Shown piece by piece: positions 42,701 through 53,284 of a stretch of 64,000 nucleotides of DNA; position 1 is the first letter of the stretch, and each line of letters starts with the position of its first letter. This DNA is from Clusia tigrina. Its lineage: Eukaryota; Arthropoda; Insecta; Diptera; Clusiidae. Location of the stretch: the NCBI GenBank assembly GCA_920105625.2, contig OV050032.1, positions 70,165,879 to 70,229,878 on the forward strand, in the 5' to 3' direction. The notes beneath the pieces were generated by a model. The model saw nothing but the letters and a program-made list of their open reading frames with translations, searched no databases and had not been told where the DNA came from. The translations under genes were made by a program, and so were the position numbers.

Positions 42701-44990
42701 TTTTATCAGTGTTTGATTTGGGACTCAAGGGTAGCATAGCTTTGAGCGATAGCTTAAATTGACAAGAGGCTCGAGTAATTTATTGTTACAAAATTTCAAG
42801 GTTTTATGACGCTCCAGTAAATAGTTACAAGCATTTGTATGTTTCAAACTTTGATAGATGTAGGACATACCGTATAGAAGTTAGGGCCATTTGAAGTTTT
42901 ATCAGTGTTTGATTTGGGACTGAAGGGTAGCATAGCTTTGAGCGATAGCTTAAATTGACAAAAGGCTCGAGTACTTTATTGTTACAAAATTTCAAGGTTC
43001 TATGACGCTCCCGTAAAAAGTTACAAGCATTTGTATGTTGCAAAGTTTGATAGGTGTAGGACGTACCGTATAGAAGTTAGGGCCATTTGAAGTTTTATGA
43101 GTGTTTGATTTGGGACTCAAGGGTAGCATAGCTTTGAGCGATAGCTTAAATTGACAAGAGGCTCGAGTACTTTATTGTTACAAAGTTTCAAGGTTTTATG
43201 ACGCTCCAGTAAAAAGTTACAAGCATTTGTATGCTGCAAACTTTGATAGGTATAGGATGCACCGTATTGAAGTTAGGGGTCATTTGAAGTTTTATCCCTT
43301 TTTGATTTTGGAGTCAAGGGTAGCACAGTTAGGAACGATAACTTAAATTGATAAGAAGCACGAGTACTTTATTGTCCCAAAATTTCAAGATTTTATGACG
43401 CTCCAGTAAAAAGTTACAAGCATTTGTATGTTGCAAAGTTTAATAGGTGTAGGACGTACCGTATAGAAGTTAGGGCCATTTGAAGTTTTATCAGTGTTTG
43501 ATTTGGGACTCAAGGGTAGTATAGCTTTGAGCGATAGCTTAAATTGACAAGAGGCTCGAGTACTTTATTGTTACCAAATTTCAAGGTTCTATGAAGCTCC
43601 AGTAAAAATTTACAAGAATTTGTATGTTGCAAACTTTGATAGGTGTAGTGCATACCGTCTAGAAGTTAGGGCCATTTGAAGTTTTATTAGTGTTTGATTT
43701 GCGACTCAAGGGTAGCATAGCTTTGAGCGATAGCTTAAATTGACAAGAGGCTCGAGTACTTTATTGTTACAAAATTTCAAGGTTCTATGACGCTCCAGTA
43801 AAAATTTACAAGCAATTGTATGTTGCAAACTTTGATAGGTGTAGGACGTACCATATAGAAGTTAGGGCCATTTGAAGTTTTATCAGTGTTTGATTTGGGA
43901 CTCAAGGGTAGCTTAGCTTTGAGCGACAGCGGAAATTGGCAAGAGGCTCGAGTACTTTATTGTTACAAAATTTCAAGGTTCTATGACGCTCCAGTAAAAA
44001 TTTACAAGTATTTGTATGTTGAAAACTTTGATAGGTGTAGGACGTACCAATAGAAGTTAGGGTCATTTGAAGTTTTATCAGTGTTTGATTTGGGACTCAA
44101 GGGTAGCATAGCTTTGAGCGATAGCTTAAATTGACAAGAGGCTCGAGTACTTTATTGTTACAAAATATCAAGGTTTTATGACGCTCCAGTAAAAATTTAC
44201 AAGCAATTGTATGTTGCAAACTTTGATAGGTGTAGGACGTACCATATAGAAGTTTGGGCCATTTGAAGTTTTATCAGTGTTTGATTTGGGACTCAAGGGT
44301 AGCATAGCTTTGAGCGATAGCTTAAATTGAGAAGAGGCTGGAGTACTTTATTGTTACAAAATTTCAAGGTGTTATGACGCTCCAGTAAAAAGTTACAAGC
44401 ATTTGTATGTTGTAAATTTTGATAGGTGTAGGACGTACCGTATAGAAGTAAGGCCATTTGAAGTTTTATCAGTGTTTGATTTGGGACTCAAGGGTAGCAT
44501 AGCTTTGAGCGATAGCTTAAATTGACAAGAGGCTCGAGTACTTTATTGTTACAAAATTTCAAGGTTTTATGACGCTCCAGTAAATAGTTACAAGCATTTG
44601 TATGTTTCAAACTTTGATAGATGTAGGACATACCGTATAGAAGTTAGGGCCATTTGAAGTTTTATCAGTGTTTGATTTGGGACTGAAGGGTAGCATAGCT
44701 TTGAGCGATAGCTTAAATTGACAAAAGGCTCGAGTACTTTATTGTTACAAAATTTCAAGGTTCTATGACGCTCCCGTAAAAAGTTACAAGCATTTGTATG
44801 TTGCAAAGTTTGATAGGTGTAGGACGTACCGTATAGAAGTTAGGGCCATTTGAAGTTTTATGAGTGTTTGATTTGGGACTCAAGGGTAGCATAGCTTTGA
44901 GCGATAGCTTAAATTGACAAGAGGCTCGAGTACTTTATTGTTACAAAGTTTCAAGGTTTTATGACGCTCCAGTAAAAAGTTACAAGCATT
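36740..44990 (+). repeat. Satellite block H: 2937-bp 15-mer higher-order unit
   Basis: The offset of 2937 is exact for 36951/39888/42825 and for 38714/41651/44588. Each unit splits into parts of 1763 bp (nine monomers) and 1174 bp (six monomers). Two full copies and most of a third are present. Copies differ by rare single bases, for example TTGAATTTTTATC at 39956 against TTGAAGTTTTATC elsewhere. The third copy breaks off near 44990. Start and end are approximate. No gene is seen. Confidence 0.9.
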
Positions 44991-47720
44991 TGTATGTTGC
45001 AAAGTTTAATAGGTGTAGGACGTACCGTATAGAAGTTAGGGCCATTTGAAGTTTTATCAGTGTTTGATTTGGGACTCAAGGGTAGTATAGCTTTGAGCGA
45101 TAGCTTAAATTGACAAGAGGCTCGAGTACTTTATTGTTACCAAATTTCAAGGTTCTATGAAGCTCCAGTAAAAATTTACAAGAATTTGTATGTTGCAAAC
45201 TTTGATAGGTGTAGTGCATACGGTCTAGAAGTTAGGGCCATTTGAAGTTTCATTAGTGTTTGATTTGCGACTCAAGGGTAGCATAGCTTTGAGCGATAGC
45301 TTAAATTGACAAGAGGCTCGAGTACTTTATTGTTACAAAATTTCAAGGTTCTATGACGCTCCAGTAAAAATTTACAAGCAATTGTATGTTGCAAACTTTG
45401 ATAGGTGTAGGACGTACCATATAGAAGTTAGGGCCATTTGAAGTTTTATCAGTGTTTGATTTGGGACTCAAGGGTAGCTTAGCTTTGAGCGACAGCGGAA
45501 ATTGGCAAGAGGCTCGAGTACTTTAATGTTACAAAATTTCAAGGTTCTATGACGCTCCAGTAAAAATTTACAAGTATTTGTATGTTGAAAACTTTGATAG
45601 GTGTAGGACGTACCAATAGAAGTTAGGGTCATTTGAAGTTTTATCAGTGTTTGATTTGGGACTCAAGGGTAGCATAGCTTTGAGCGATAGCTTAAATTGA
45701 CAAGAGGCTCGAATACTTTATTGTTACAAAATATCAAGGTTTTATGACGCTCCAGTAAAAATTTACAAGCAATTGTATGTTGCAAACTTTGATAGGTGTA
45801 GGACGTACCATATAGAAGTTTGGGCCATTTGAAGTTTTATCAGTGTTTGATTTGGGACTCAAGGGTAGCATAGCTTTGAGCGATAGCTTAAATTGAGAAG
45901 AGGCTGGAGTACTTTATTGTTACAAAATTTCAAGGTGTTATGACGCTCCAGTAAAAAGTTACAAGCATTTGTATGTTGTAAATTTTGATAGGTGTAGGAC
46001 GTACCGTATAGAAGTAAGGCCATTTGAAGTTCTATCAGTGTTTGATTTGGGACTCAAGGGTAGCATAGCTTTGAGCGATAGCTTAAATTGACAAGAGGCT
46101 CGAGTACTTTATTGTTACAAAATTTCAAGGTTTTATGACGCTCCAGTAAATAGTTACAAGCATTTGTATGTTTCAAACTTTGATAGATGTAGGACATACC
46201 GTATAGAAGTTAGGGCCATTTGAAGTTTTATCAGTGTTTGATTTGGGACTGAAGGGTAGCATAGCTTTGAGCGATAGCTTAAATTGACAAAAGGCTCGAG
46301 TACTTTATTGTTACAAAATTTCAAGGTTCTATGACGCTCCCGTAAAAAGTTACAAGCATTTGTATGTTGCAAAGTTTGATAGGTGTAGGACGTACCGTAT
46401 AGAAGTTAGGGCCATTTGAAGTTTTATGAGTGTTTGATTTGGGACTCAAGGGTAGCATAGCTTTGAGCGATAGCTTAAATTGACAAGAGGCTCGAGTACT
46501 TTATTGTTACAAAGTTTCAAGGTTTTATGACGCTCCAGTAAAAAGTTACAAGCATTTGTATGCTGCAAACTTTGATAGGTATAGGATGCACCGTATTGAA
46601 GTTAGGGGTCATTTGAAGTTTTATCCCTTTTTGATTTTGGAGTCAAGGGTAGCACAGTTAGGAACGATAACTTAAATTGATAAGAAGCACGAGTACTTTA
46701 TTGTCCCAAAATTTCAAGATTTTATGACGCTCCAGTAAAAAGTTACAAGCATTTGTATGTTGCAAAGTTTAATAGGTGTAGGACGTACCGTATAGAAGTT
46801 AGGGCCATTTGAAGTTTTATCAGTGTTTGATTTGGGACTCAAGGGTAGTATAGCTTTGAGCGATAGCTTAAATTGACAAGAGGCTCGAGTACTTTATTGT
46901 TACCAAATTTCAAGGTTCTATGAAGCTCCAGTAAAAATTTACAAGAATTTGTATGTTGCAAACTTTGATAGGTGTAGTGCATACCGTCTAGAAGTTAGGG
47001 CCATTTGAAGTTTTATTAGTGGTTGATTTGCGACTCAAGGGTAGCATAGCTTTGAGCGATAGCTTAAATTGACAAGAGGCTCGAGTACTTTATTGTTACA
47101 AAATTTCAAGGTTCTATGACGCTCCAGTAAAAATTTACAAGCAATTGTATGTTGCAAACTTTGATAGGTGTAGGACGTACCAATAGAAGTTAGGGTCATT
47201 TGAAGTTTTATCAGTGTTTGATTTGGGACTCAAGGGTAGCATAGCTTTGAGCGATAGCTTAAATTGACAAGAGGCTCGAGTACTTTATTGTTACAAAATA
47301 TCAAGGTTTTATGACGCTCCAGTAAAAATTTACAAGCAATTGTATGTTGCAAACTTTGATAGGTGTAGGACGTACCATATAGAAGTTTGGGCCATTTGAA
47401 GTTTTATCAGTGTTTGATTTGGGACTCAAGGGTAGCATAGCTTTGAGCGATAGCTTAAATTGAGAAGAGGCTGGAGTACTTTATTGTTACAAAATTTCAA
47501 GGTGTTATGACTCTCCAGTAAAAAGTTACAAGCATTTGTATGTTGTAAATTTTGATAGGTGTAGGACGTACCGTATAGAAGTAAGGCCATTTGAAGTTTT
47601 ATCAGTGTTTGATTTGGGACTCAAGGGTAGCATAGCTTTGAGCGATAGCTTAAATTGACAAGAGGCTCGAGTACTTTATTGTTACAAAATTTCAAGGTTT
47701 TATGACGCTCCAGTAAATAG
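44588..47720 (+). repeat. Satellite block I: two 8-mer units (1566 and 1567 bp) derived from the 1763-bp part
   Basis: The same subtype starts at 44588, 46154 and 47721, spacings 1566 and 1567 bp. Both match the 1763-bp nine-monomer part of block H with one monomer missing. The first lacks the GGATGCACCG/CCCTTTTTG monomer, which is skipped near 44995. The second keeps that monomer (near 46580) but lacks the AGCTTAGCTTTGAGCGACAGCGG monomer, skipped near 47155. This overlaps the tail of block H. No gene is seen. Confidence 0.8.
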
Positions 47721-50700
47721 TTACAAGCATTTGTATGTTTCAAACTTTGATAGATGTAGGACATACCGTATAGAAGTTAGGGCCATTTGAAGTTTTATCA
47801 GTGTTTGATTTGGGACTGAAGGGTAGCATAGCTTTGAGCGATAGCTTAAATTGACAAAAGGCTCGAGTACTTTATTGTTACAAAATTTCAAGGTTCTATG
47901 ACGCTCCCGTAAAAAGTTACAAGCATTTGTATGTTGCAAAGTTTGATAGGTGTAGGACGTACCGCATAGAAGTTAGGGCCATTTGAAGTTTTATCACTTT
48001 TTGATTTTGGAGTCAAGGGTAGCACAGTTAGGAACGATAACTTAAATTGATAAGAAGCACGAGTACTTTATTGTCCCAAAATTTCAAGGTTTTATGACGC
48101 TCCAGTAAAAAGTTACAAGCATTTGTATGCTGCAAACTTTGATAGGTATAGGATGCACCGTATTGAAGTTAGGGGTCATTTGAAGTTTTATCACTATTTG
48201 ATTTTGGAGTCAAGGGTAGCACAGTTAGGAACGATAACTTAAATTGATAAGAAGCACGAGTACTTTATTGTCCCAAAATTTCAAGGTTTTATGACGCTCC
48301 TGTAAAAAGTTACAAGTATTTGTATGTTGCAAACTTTGACAGGTGTAGGACGTACCATATAGAAGTTAGGGCCATTTGAAGTTTTATCAGTGTTTGATTT
48401 GGGACTCAAGGGTAGCATAGCTTTGAGCGATTGCTTAAATTGACAAGAGTCTCGAGTACTTTGTTACAAAATTTCAAGGTTTTATGACGCTCCTGTAAAA
48501 AGTTACAAGCATTTGTATGTTGCAAACTTTGATAGGTGTAGGACGTACCATATAGAAGTTGGGGCCATTTGAAGTTTTATCAGTGTTTGATTTGGAACTC
48601 AAGGGTAGCAAAGCTTTAAGCGATAGCTTAAATTGAGAAGAGGCTGGAGTACTTTATTGTTACAAAATTTCAAGGTGTTATGACGCTCCAGTAAAAAGTT
48701 ACAAGCATTTGTATGTTGCAAATTTTGATAGGTGTAGGACGTACCGTATAGAAGTAAGGCCATTTGAAGTTTTATCAGTGTTTGATTTAGGACTCAAGGG
48801 TAGCATAGCTTTGAGCGATAGCTTAAATTGACAAGAGGCTCGAGTACTTTATTGTTACAAAATTTCAAGGTTTTATGACGCTCCAGTAAATAGTTACAAG
48901 CATTTGTATGTTTCAAGTTTTGATAGATGTAGGACATACCGTATAGAAGTTAGGGCCATTTGAAGTTTTATCAGTGTTTGATTTGGGACTCAAGGGTAGC
49001 ATAGGTTTGAGCGATAGCTTAAATTGGCAAGAGGCTCGAGTACTTCATTGTTACAAAATTTCAAGGTTCTATGACGCTCCAGTAAAAAATTAAAAGCATT
49101 TGTATGTTGCAAACATTGATAGGTGTAGGACGTACCGTATATAAGTTAGGGCCATTTGACGTTTTATCAGTGTTTGATTTGGGACTCAAGGGTAGCATAG
49201 CTTTGAGCGATAGCTCAAATTGACAAGAGGCTCGAGTACTTTATTGTTACAAAGTTTCAAGGTTTTATGACGCTCCAGTAAAAAGTTACAAGCATTTGTA
49301 TGCTGCAAACTTTTATAGGTATAGGATGCACCGTATTGAAGTTAGGGGTCATTTGAAGTTTTATAACTTTTGATTTTGGAGTTAAGGGTAGCACAGTTAG
49401 GAACGATAACTTAAATTGATAAGAAGCACGAGTACTTTATTGTCACAAAATTTCAAGGTTTTATGCCGCTCCAGTAAAAAGTTACAAGCATTTGTATGTT
49501 GCAAAGTTTGATAGGTGCACGACGTACCGTATAGAAGTTTGGGCCATTTGAAGTTTTATCAGTGTTTGATTTGGGACTCAAGGGTAGCATAGCTTTGAGC
49601 GATAGCTTAAATTGACAAGAGGCTCGAGTACTTTATTGTTACAAAATGTCAAGGTTCTATGACGCTCCAGTAAAAATTTACAAGTATTTGTATGTTGCAA
49701 ACTTTGATAGGTGTAGGACGTACCAATAGAAGTTAGGGTCATTTGAAGTTTTATCAGTGTTTGATTTGGGACTCAAGGGTAGCATAGCTTTGAGCGATAG
49801 CTTAAATTGAGAAGAGGCTGGAGTACTTTATTGTTACAAAATTTCAAGGTGTTATGACACTCCAGTAAAAAGTTACAAGCATTTGTATGTTGCAAACTTT
49901 GATAGGTATAGGACGCACCGTATTGAATTTAGGGGCCATTTGAAGTTTTATCACTGTTTGATTTTGGAGTCAAGGGTAGCATAGTTATGAGCGATAGCTT
50001 AAATTGATAAGAAGCACGAGTACTTTATTGTCACAAAATTTCAAGGTTCTATGACGCTCCAGTAAAAAATTACAAGCATTTGTATGTTGCAAACATTGAT
50101 AGGTGTAGGACGTACCGTATATAAGTTAGGGCCATTTGACGTTTTATCAGTGTTTGATTTGGGACTCAAGGGTAGCATAGCTTTGAGCGATAGCTTAAAT
50201 TGACAAGAGGCTCGAGTACTTTATTGCTACAAAATTTCAAGGTTTTATGACGCTCCAGTAAAAAGTTACAAGCATTTGTATGTTGCAAACTTTGATAGAT
50301 GTGGGACATACCGTATAGAAGTTAGGGCCATATGAAGTTTTATCAGTGTTTGATTTGGGACTCAAGGGTAGCATAGTTTTGAGCGATAGCTGAAATTGAC
50401 AAGAGGCTCGAGTACTTTATTGTTACAAAATTTCAAGGTTTTATGACGCTCCAGTAAAAAGTTACAAGCATTTGTATGTTGCAAACTTTGATAGGTGTAG
50501 GACGTACCATATAGAAGTTAGGGCCACTTGAAGTTTTATCAGTGTTTGATTTGGAACTCAAGGGTAGCAAAGGTTTAAGCGATAGCTTAAATTGAGAAGA
50601 GGCTGGAGTACTTTATTGTTACAAAATTTCAAGGTGTTATGACGCTCCAGTAAAAAGTTACAAGCATTTGTATGTTGCAAATATTGATAGGTGTAGGACG

Positions 50701-51815
50701 TACCGTATAGAAGTAAGGCCATTTGAAGTTTTATCAGTGTTTGATTTGGGACTCAAGGGTAGGATAGCTTTGAGCGATAGCTTAAATTGACAAGAGGCTA
50801 GAGTACTTTATTGTTACAAAATTTCAAGGTATTATGACGCTCCAGTAAAAAGTTACAAGCATTTGTATGTTGCAAACTTTGATAGGTGTAGGACGTACCA
50901 TATAGAAGTTAGGGCCATTTCAAGTTTTATCAGTGTTTGATTTGGGACTCAAGGGTAGCATAGCTTTGAGCGATCGCTTAAATTGACAAGAGGCTCGAGT
51001 ACTTTATTGTTACAAAATTTCAAGGTTTTATGACGCTCCAGTAAAAAGCTACAAGCATTTGAATGTTGCAAACTTTGATAGGTGTGGGACGTACCGTATA
51101 GAAGTTAGACCATTTGAAGTTTTATCAGTGTTTGATTTGGGACTTAAGGGTAGCAAAGCTTTAAGCGATAGCTTAAATTGAAAAGAGGCTGGAGTACTTT
51201 ATTGTTACAAAATTTCAAGGTGTTATGACGCTCCAGTAAAAAGTTACAAGCATTTGTATATTGCAAATTTTGATAGGTGTAGGACGTACCGTATAGAAGT
51301 TGGGGCCATTTAAAGTTTTATCAGAGTTTGATTTGGGACTCAAGGGTAGCATAGTTATGAGCGATAACTTAAATTGATAAGAAGCACTAGTATTTTATTG
51401 TCACAAAATTTCAAGATTTTATGACGCTCCAGTAAAAATTTACAAGAATTTGTATGTTGCAAACTTTGATAGGTGTAGTGCGTACCGTCTAGAAGTTAGG
51501 GCCATTTGAAGTTTTATCAGTGTTTGATTTGCGACTCAAGGGTAGCATAGCTTTGAGTGATAGCTTAAATTGACAAGAGGCTCGAGTACTTTATTGTTAC
51601 AAAATATCCAGGTTTTATGACGCTCCAGTAAATAGTTACAAGCATTTGTGTGTTTCAAACTTTGATAGATGTAGGACATACCGTATAGAAGTTAGGGCCA
51701 TTTGAAGTTTTATCGGTGTTTGATTTGGGACTCAAGGGTAGCATAGCTTTGAGCGATAGCTTAAATTGACAAGAGGCTAGAGTACTTTATTGTTACAAAA
51801 TTTCAAGGTCTTATG
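47721..51815 (+). repeat. Satellite block J: mixed monomers up to the retrotransposon
   Basis: About 48010-48850 matches about 41940-42780 at a shift of 6069 bp (GACAGGTGTAGG near 42270 and 48339), including the shortened GTACTTTGTTAC junction. From about 48900 subtypes are mixed. From about 50800 they resemble the right-hand array: GTTAGACCATTTG at 51104 and TGTATATTGCAAA near 51255 recur at 63506 and 63657. The last monomer is cut by the element. No gene is seen. Confidence 0.75.
51812..51815 (+). repeat. Target-site duplication TATG, left copy
   Basis: TATG directly precedes the TG of the 5' LTR and matches 56964-56967. Uninterrupted monomers read TCTTATGACGCTCC here (e.g. 62646-62656), so the target was a single TATG. 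Four bases is the usual duplication length for Ty3/gypsy integrases. Confidence 0.9.
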
Positions 51816-52603
51816 TGTGAGGACTAAAATCTTCTGTGGGAAATTTTGGCCCACACTACAAATGACAGAGTCGCTACGAAACTATATACACACACACATC
51901 ACGATAAAATACCCGAACCGAAGCAACTGCATTAGAAATTTAACAAAAAAAACTACATACGTTGTAACCAATCAGCGCAGCAGTGGCGGGAGAACAGATC
52001 ACCATCAGCATATTATACCAGTTGGAATAATAACTAGGATTACAACAAAAGCAACCTCACGCACAGCCAACGATCTTGCCAATCAGCGCTATGCTTGCAA
52101 AGAGCGAGGAAAAACACAGCGACGAGGAATACAACAAATACATGCCGGACAAGAGAAGGTGAGTGCACGAACTCAGCGGTGGAATTTGCCGAGTGCGCTC
52201 GCTCGGAAATCTTACACCAACAACACGAAGAAACGAGAGCGAAGCACAAGAGGGACAACGACAGAACCACCACCACGCCAACGGCCGGCAAGTACAAAGC
52301 ACAAGAGGGAAATGCTGATTGTCAGGTAAATTAAATATTTAACAACAACAACACTATTGGATTCCGGACAGCGCTGCTGGCAGGCAACAATACTGCAGGC
52401 TAACCAGGGACCGTTGGAGTGAGGTGGCTGACCGCCAGAAGTTGAAGGTGGCCCAAGGGCAAAAGACGGCAACACCAACAAGCCTGACTGCAACAACAAC
52501 AAGCCGGCCACAACAACAACAATCGACTACTGGCCAACGGAAGTAAAATCACACAACGGTGGCCTGCGAACAACAACATGTGTCAGCCGCTGCGACCTGG
52601 GAC

Positions 52604-52610
52604 TATATAA
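52604..52610 (+). promoter_or_regulatory. TATA box of the 5' LTR
   Basis: TATATAA in a GC-balanced context, with about 30 bp to a likely start site near 52635. The start is inferred from spacing only; no strong initiator motif is visible. It would drive transcription of the full element. Confidence 0.7.
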
Positions 52611-52698
52611 ACCACGTAGCCCAGGCAGTAGGTCTCTTCGTCGATCACCAGCATCCTGACTAGCAACAGCTCTACAAAGTACAATACGAACATAGAAA

Positions 52699-52741
52699 GC
52701 TTAGCAAGAACCTCTGGTTTTTAATCGTTTTCTTGCTAAGC
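52699..52741 (+). other. LTR RNA hairpin 1
   Basis: Arms 52699-52710 and 52730-52741 form 12 perfect pairs (GCTTAGCAAGAA with TTCTTGCTAAGC). The 19-nt loop at 52711-52729 reads CCTCTGGTTTTTAATCGTT. It lies between the TATA box and the poly(A) signal, so it should be in R and present at both ends of the genomic RNA. Confidence 0.85.
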
Positions 52742-52764
52742 CATACACAGACAGAGACTACAGG

Positions 52765-52809
52765 GATTCAGTGAGAGCCTCTGGTTTTTAATCGTTCTCC
52801 CACTGAATC
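52765..52809 (+). other. LTR RNA hairpin 2
   Basis: Arms 52765-52777 and 52797-52809 give 12 of 13 pairs (GATTCAGTGAGAG with CTCCCACTGAATC), with one A.C mismatch at the fourth pair from the loop. The loop at 52778-52796 is identical to that of hairpin 1, although the stem sequence is different. Confidence 0.85.
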
Positions 52810-52839
52810 ACTGAGACACATACGCAACCGAGACTTAGG

Positions 52840-52884
52840 GACTTAGAGGGAACCTCTGGTTTTTAATCGTTTTCCCCCTAAGTC
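52840..52884 (+). other. LTR RNA hairpin 3
   Basis: Arms 52840-52852 and 52872-52884 give 12 of 13 pairs (GACTTAGAGGGAA with TTCCCCCTAAGTC), with one A.C mismatch. The loop at 52853-52871 is again the same 19 nt. In the 3' LTR the right arm carries a C-to-A change, which breaks another pair. Confidence 0.85.
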
Positions 52885-52909
52885 ATACGCCGCACAGAGA
52901 CCATAGGAT

Positions 52910-52950
52910 CTCAGTGAGAGCTTCTGGTTTTTAATCGTTCTCCCACTGAG
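52910..52950 (+). other. LTR RNA hairpin 4
   Basis: Arms 52910-52920 and 52940-52950 give 10 of 11 pairs, with an A.C mismatch at the fourth pair from the loop as in hairpin 2. The loop at 52921-52939 differs from the others by one base (CTTCTGG for CCTCTGG). The 10-bp deletion in the 3' LTR removes most of the left arm, so this hairpin cannot form there. Confidence 0.75.
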
Positions 52951-53088
52951 TCACAGAGACACACACTTACCGGGACGTAGAGACGTGAAAACAAGTACAC
53001 ATTGAATAAGTTATTTATACAAACATAGAGTTAAGGAAGTAGTATTGTTTTGAGCAAGGACTAACAAGAGTCCATAATCAATACACTA

Positions 53089-53094
53089 AATAAA
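53089..53094 (+). terminator. Poly(A) signal of the 5' LTR
   Basis: AATAAA, followed 30-45 bp downstream by a T-rich stretch (53122-53138). Cleavage would fall near 53105-53125, giving R of roughly 480 nt and U5 of roughly 75 nt. The active copy is the one in the 3' LTR. Confidence 0.65.
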
Positions 53095-53193
53095 TACGTT
53101 GAAATTAATTTAACACACAGGATTTTATATTTTTCTGTATACGACCCCTGGAGCCGCTGAGTTTTACCCCAGCTATAAAAAAGAGTCGTTACA

Positions 53194-53284
53194 GTGGCGC
53201 CCGAGCAGGGACTATAAAGACAAGGAAATTCAACGCATCTGACGCTCACCCATAGTCTTCGCCATTAACCAGTAAAGTCACAGG
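53194..53284 (+). other. Untranslated leader between 5' LTR and gag
   Basis: Ninety-one bases holding the primer site and a short leader before the ATG at 53285. No upstream ATG is present in the segment. Together with R and U5 it forms the 5' untranslated region of the genomic RNA, so the four hairpins lie about 330-590 nt upstream of the gag start. Confidence 0.75.
53195..53212 (+). other. Primer binding site, tRNA-Lys type
   Basis: TGGCGCCCGAGCAGGGAC starts one base after the CA that ends the 5' LTR. It begins with TGG, complementary to the tRNA CCA end. It is one base different from the well-known tRNA-Lys(UUU) site (GAA to GAG), so a lysine tRNA is the likely primer for minus-strand synthesis. 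The exact host tRNA was not checked. Confidence 0.9.

Larger units (their letters stand above)
1..51815 (+). repeat. Satellite array, left part (about 196-bp monomer, about 264 copies)
   Basis: Head-to-tail tandem array. Spacing between successive GAGTAC marks near the start (391, 587, 783, 978) is 196, 196 and 195 bp. The monomer is AT-rich. Well conserved segments include ATGACGCTCCAGTAAAA, TTGCAAACTTTGATAGG, GACTCAAGGGTAGCATAGC and GAGGCTCGAGTAC. Every monomer I read has the same orientation. The length is close to a nucleosome repeat, as is common for pericentromeric satellites. I cannot match it to a named family. Short open frames of 60-83 codons inside it are chance by-products of substitutions. 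The sub-blocks listed below describe its higher-order structure. Confidence 0.97.
51816..53193 (+). repeat. 5' LTR (1378 bp)
   Basis: Starts TGTGAGGAC and ends GTCGTTACA, giving short inverted ends (TGTGA/TTACA). It matches 55596-56963 except for three substitutions and a 10-bp deletion in the 3' copy. Layout: U3 of about 820 bp with CAA-rich stretches (52340-52355, 52489-52502, 52510-52523), a TATA box at 52604-52610, a likely R region from about 52635 containing four hairpins, a poly(A) signal at 53089-53094, and a short U5 ending at 53193. Open frames in U3 (up to 179 codons if read from the flanking satellite) are basic, show no known domain and are not supported as genes. Confidence 0.95.

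Noticed and set aside
35579..47939. 72-codon minus-strand ORF repeated nine times
   Set aside because: It follows the satellite repeat exactly and changes with monomer subtype. There is no start context, domain or independent conservation.
1..51815. CRISPR-like array of regular repeats
   Set aside because: Repeats are contiguous 196-bp monomers with no unique spacers, and the context is eukaryotic.
1..51815. Satellite monomers as remnants of a transposable element
   Set aside because: No terminal repeats, coding motifs or similarity to the nested element were seen. The phase boundaries of monomers do not mark an element end.
52156..52164. AAGGTGAGT, a good 5' splice-site match in U3
   Set aside because: It lies upstream of the inferred start in the 5' LTR, and in the 3' LTR no acceptor follows within the transcript that would make a sensible product.
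51790..52329. Basic 179-codon ORF over U3 of the 5' LTR, and its 170-codon copy in the 3' LTR
   Set aside because: The 5' version begins in satellite sequence and the 3' version needs a GTG start. Composition is that of CAA-rich noncoding DNA, and identity between copies is explained by their being LTRs.
52040..52511. Overlapping minus-strand ORFs in the LTR (81-99 codons)
   Set aside because: They are antisense shadows of U3 with low-complexity leucine/valine/serine runs and are simply duplicated with the LTR.
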